Assembly (NCBI GenBank): GCA_021772735.1
Contig: JAJFLK010000182.1
Coordinates: 1 to 6,064, forward strand
DNA: 6,064 nt
Reading direction: 5' to 3'
Source: Candidatus Sumerlaeota bacterium
GTDB taxonomy: Bacteria; Sumerlaeota; Sumerlaeia; MVZB01; JAJFLK01
The position numbers and the translations under genes were made by a program. Positions 6,052 through 6,064 of the stretch are shown one piece after another (the first letter of the stretch is position 1; every line of letters begins with the position of its first letter). A model generated the notes under the pieces. It did not search any database. It had not been told where the DNA came from and saw nothing but the letters and a program-made list of their open reading frames with translations.

Positions 6052-6064
6052 ATGGAATTGGCCC
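6052..6064 (+). CDS. Possible start of a divergent gene at the window edge
   Basis: ATG at 6052 is preceded by AGGA (6041-6044) with 7 bases between, and the upstream sequence is AT-rich, as expected before a gene start. Only four codons (MELA) are visible, so nothing can be said about the product. The same bases could equally be intergenic. Confidence 0.2.

Overview
The window is a GC-rich (roughly 60%) bacterial segment in which every supported gene reads on the minus strand, so transcription runs from high to low coordinates. The organism appears to have a two-membrane (Gram-negative type) envelope, because it carries two LolC/LolE-type lipoprotein-release permeases and proteins with Sec signal peptides. 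The large secreted protein begins with an 'FTYxG...' module and ends with a 'SLEGPE...YxRG' module. I associate that architecture mainly with Planctomycetes and other environmental lineages. The taxonomic suggestion is an inference from style; no marker gene here settles it.

Right part (about 3704-6064): a leader region of about 200 bases contains a candidate minus-strand promoter and two inverted repeats. It is followed by a two-gene secreted-protein unit. The first gene encodes a small exported protein (116 aa) of unknown function, with a very strong Shine-Dalgarno sequence. The second encodes a protein of up to 600 aa with a signal peptide, an N-terminal FTYxG domain, about eleven degenerate repeats of 22-25 residues, and a conserved C-terminal module. 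The second gene either overlaps the first by ATGA or starts 63 bases further in at a GTG, which would give a cleaner signal peptide. At the extreme right edge a possible plus-strand gene start (ATG at 6052) would make the leader a divergent promoter region.

Left part (1-3538): a housekeeping operon. lysS (class II lysyl-tRNA synthetase, 558 aa) is followed after 6 bases by a complete LolC/LolE-family permease (411 aa), and after another 59 bases by a second, paralogous permease that runs off the left edge. The two permeases are about 54% identical over their first 67 residues and probably form the membrane heterodimer of a lipoprotein-release ABC transporter. The ATPase (LolD) is not in the window and would be expected further left.

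Between the two blocks (3539-3703) are 165 bases with a weak candidate promoter for lysS and a short GGGGACAGTCAC-type sequence that resembles a dispersed intergenic repeat. I see no RNA genes, CRISPR array, insertion sequence or clear intrinsic terminator. The window is mostly ordinary. The parts most worth a second look are the secreted repeat protein and its small unknown partner.
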